Source of the DNA: Saussurea involucrata
Taxonomy: Eukaryota; Streptophyta; Magnoliopsida; Asterales; Asteraceae
Assembly: GCA_033807775.1 (NCBI GenBank)
Contig: CM066314.1
Coordinates: forward strand, 39,546,001-39,610,000
Direction: 5' to 3'
Length of the DNA: 64,000 bases
The notes beneath the pieces were generated by a model, which saw only the letters and a program-made list of their open reading frames with translations, was not told the DNA's origin and ran no database searches. Shown here one piece after another: positions 63,543-64,000 of this stretch (its first letter is position 1; each line of letters begins with the position of its first letter). The translations under genes and the position numbers were made by a program.

Positions 63543-64000
63543 GAAAACCATTAAAGTTGTTAAACATGCACGTATGTTACATTAACAGTTTTAGGTAGTC
63601 CAGTTTCACATGGAATCATGTTATTTCTTGGCTCAAAACGCATCAACTATAACTATCTCATACAATGTTAAATTATACTGATTATAAACCTCCAAAACTG
63701 AAACAATTGTTATATTAACATCGTTTTCTACATTTTGGTAGAAAACAATTCTACCAAACAAAAGTGGGCAACATCAAATTACTTTTCACAACAGTTTAAT
63801 ACTTAAGACCACATGGTTTCCAATGGCAGGTCATACATCTTTTCCATTACATTTAAACACAGGTTTCATACGTTATTTTTTTACCGTTTTAATTTTTTAA
63901 CATGTAATTTTTGGTTCTTATATTTTTATGCGGGTTTTTCATACCCATCAATAAATACCCATCACTAAAAACAGTGTACTGTCAAAAACAGTGTACTGTG
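63543..64000. other. MULE B sequence beyond the nested Copia pair
   Basis: AT-rich, no ORF. By position it is an intron or upstream region of the minus-strand ULP1-like gene. The right terminus of MULE B is not reached. Confidence 0.5.

Larger units (their letters stand above)
37176..64000 (+). mobile_element. MULE B: second ULP1-carrying Mutator-like element, right end beyond window
   Basis: Same gene order and strands as MULE A. The left terminus is probably within 37176-37235, where acttttgtaaccaaatc resembles the actttgcaaaccaatc module of the MULE A termini; its exact tip and TSD cannot be set without the right end. Contents: transposase 37500-40694 (+), coiled-coil ORF 41166-41441 (+), ULP1-like gene from 42008 to at least 46718 (-), and a nested Copia pair at 46729-63542 that pushes the right terminus out of the window. 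It is the less decayed of the two elements. Confidence 0.75.

Overview
This is a eukaryotic (plant) window made almost entirely of nested transposable elements. Several elements can be closed precisely by their terminal repeats and target-site duplications (TSDs). The element mix is Athila-type Ty3/Gypsy, chromovirus-type Gypsy, Ty1/Copia including Sirevirus-like elements, ULP1-carrying Mutator-like elements (MULEs), a PIF/Harbinger derivative and a tRNA-like SINE. That points to a repeat-rich eudicot. The Copia and ULP1-MULE protein styles look most like Asteraceae to me, but this is recollection of protein style, not a database result. I see no convincing single-copy host gene, rRNA or tRNA.

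Layout. 1-278: unassigned flank. 279-~5030: an Athila-like Gypsy element (5' LTR, tRNA-Asp primer site, gag and protease only, no reverse transcriptase, no 3' LTR in the window), with three covarying hairpins downstream of its coding region. 5031-9265: two abutting LTR-like blocks in antisense orientation. 9303-10587 and 18923-19000: diverged copies of a repeat carrying a 'tcccacattggtg' block, split by a young 8.3-kb Gypsy element (10588-18922, 2.2-kb LTRs, TSD ttatc). That element has lost all coding sequence except the last residues of pol. 19011-19328: a foldback MITE.

19407-37100 is a complete 17.7-kb MULE (MULE A) with inverted termini and a perfect 10-bp TSD (tatcaacata). It carries a decayed FAR1/MURA-type transposase on the plus strand, a small coiled-coil ORF, and a convergent, dead ULP1-like peptidase on the minus strand. 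It has itself been hit by a SINE (inside a transposase exon), by an ORF1-only Harbinger element (23365-25306) and by a young Copia (26343-33190). From about 37176 to the end of the window lies a second, better preserved MULE (MULE B) in the same orientation. Its transposase is near-intact, it has the same small coiled-coil ORF at nearly the same distance, and its ULP1-like peptidase retains its catalytic His, Asp and Cys. MULE B is interrupted by a Russian-doll pair: a gag-only Sirevirus-like Copia (46729-63542, TSD gaaaa), itself split by a nearly complete Copia (49080-59744, TSD ggaag) with gag, pol and an 893-residue ORF in the envelope position.

How the genes work together. In each MULE the transposase is expected to bind and cut the inverted termini. 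The ULP1-like protein belongs to the SUMO/ubiquitin-like peptidase fold repeatedly found inside plant MULEs. The small coiled-coil ORF shared by A and B (475 and 472 bp after the transposase stop, once the Harbinger insert is removed from A) looks like a third, possibly undescribed, component of this MULE family and is the main discovery candidate. Other strong signals are the covarying hairpins at 4617-4755, the nine mini-hairpins in the 2.2-kb LTR, and a GCAGTA-N-TAAC word that recurs in the LTRs, a non-coding array and a coding repeat of a single Copia element.
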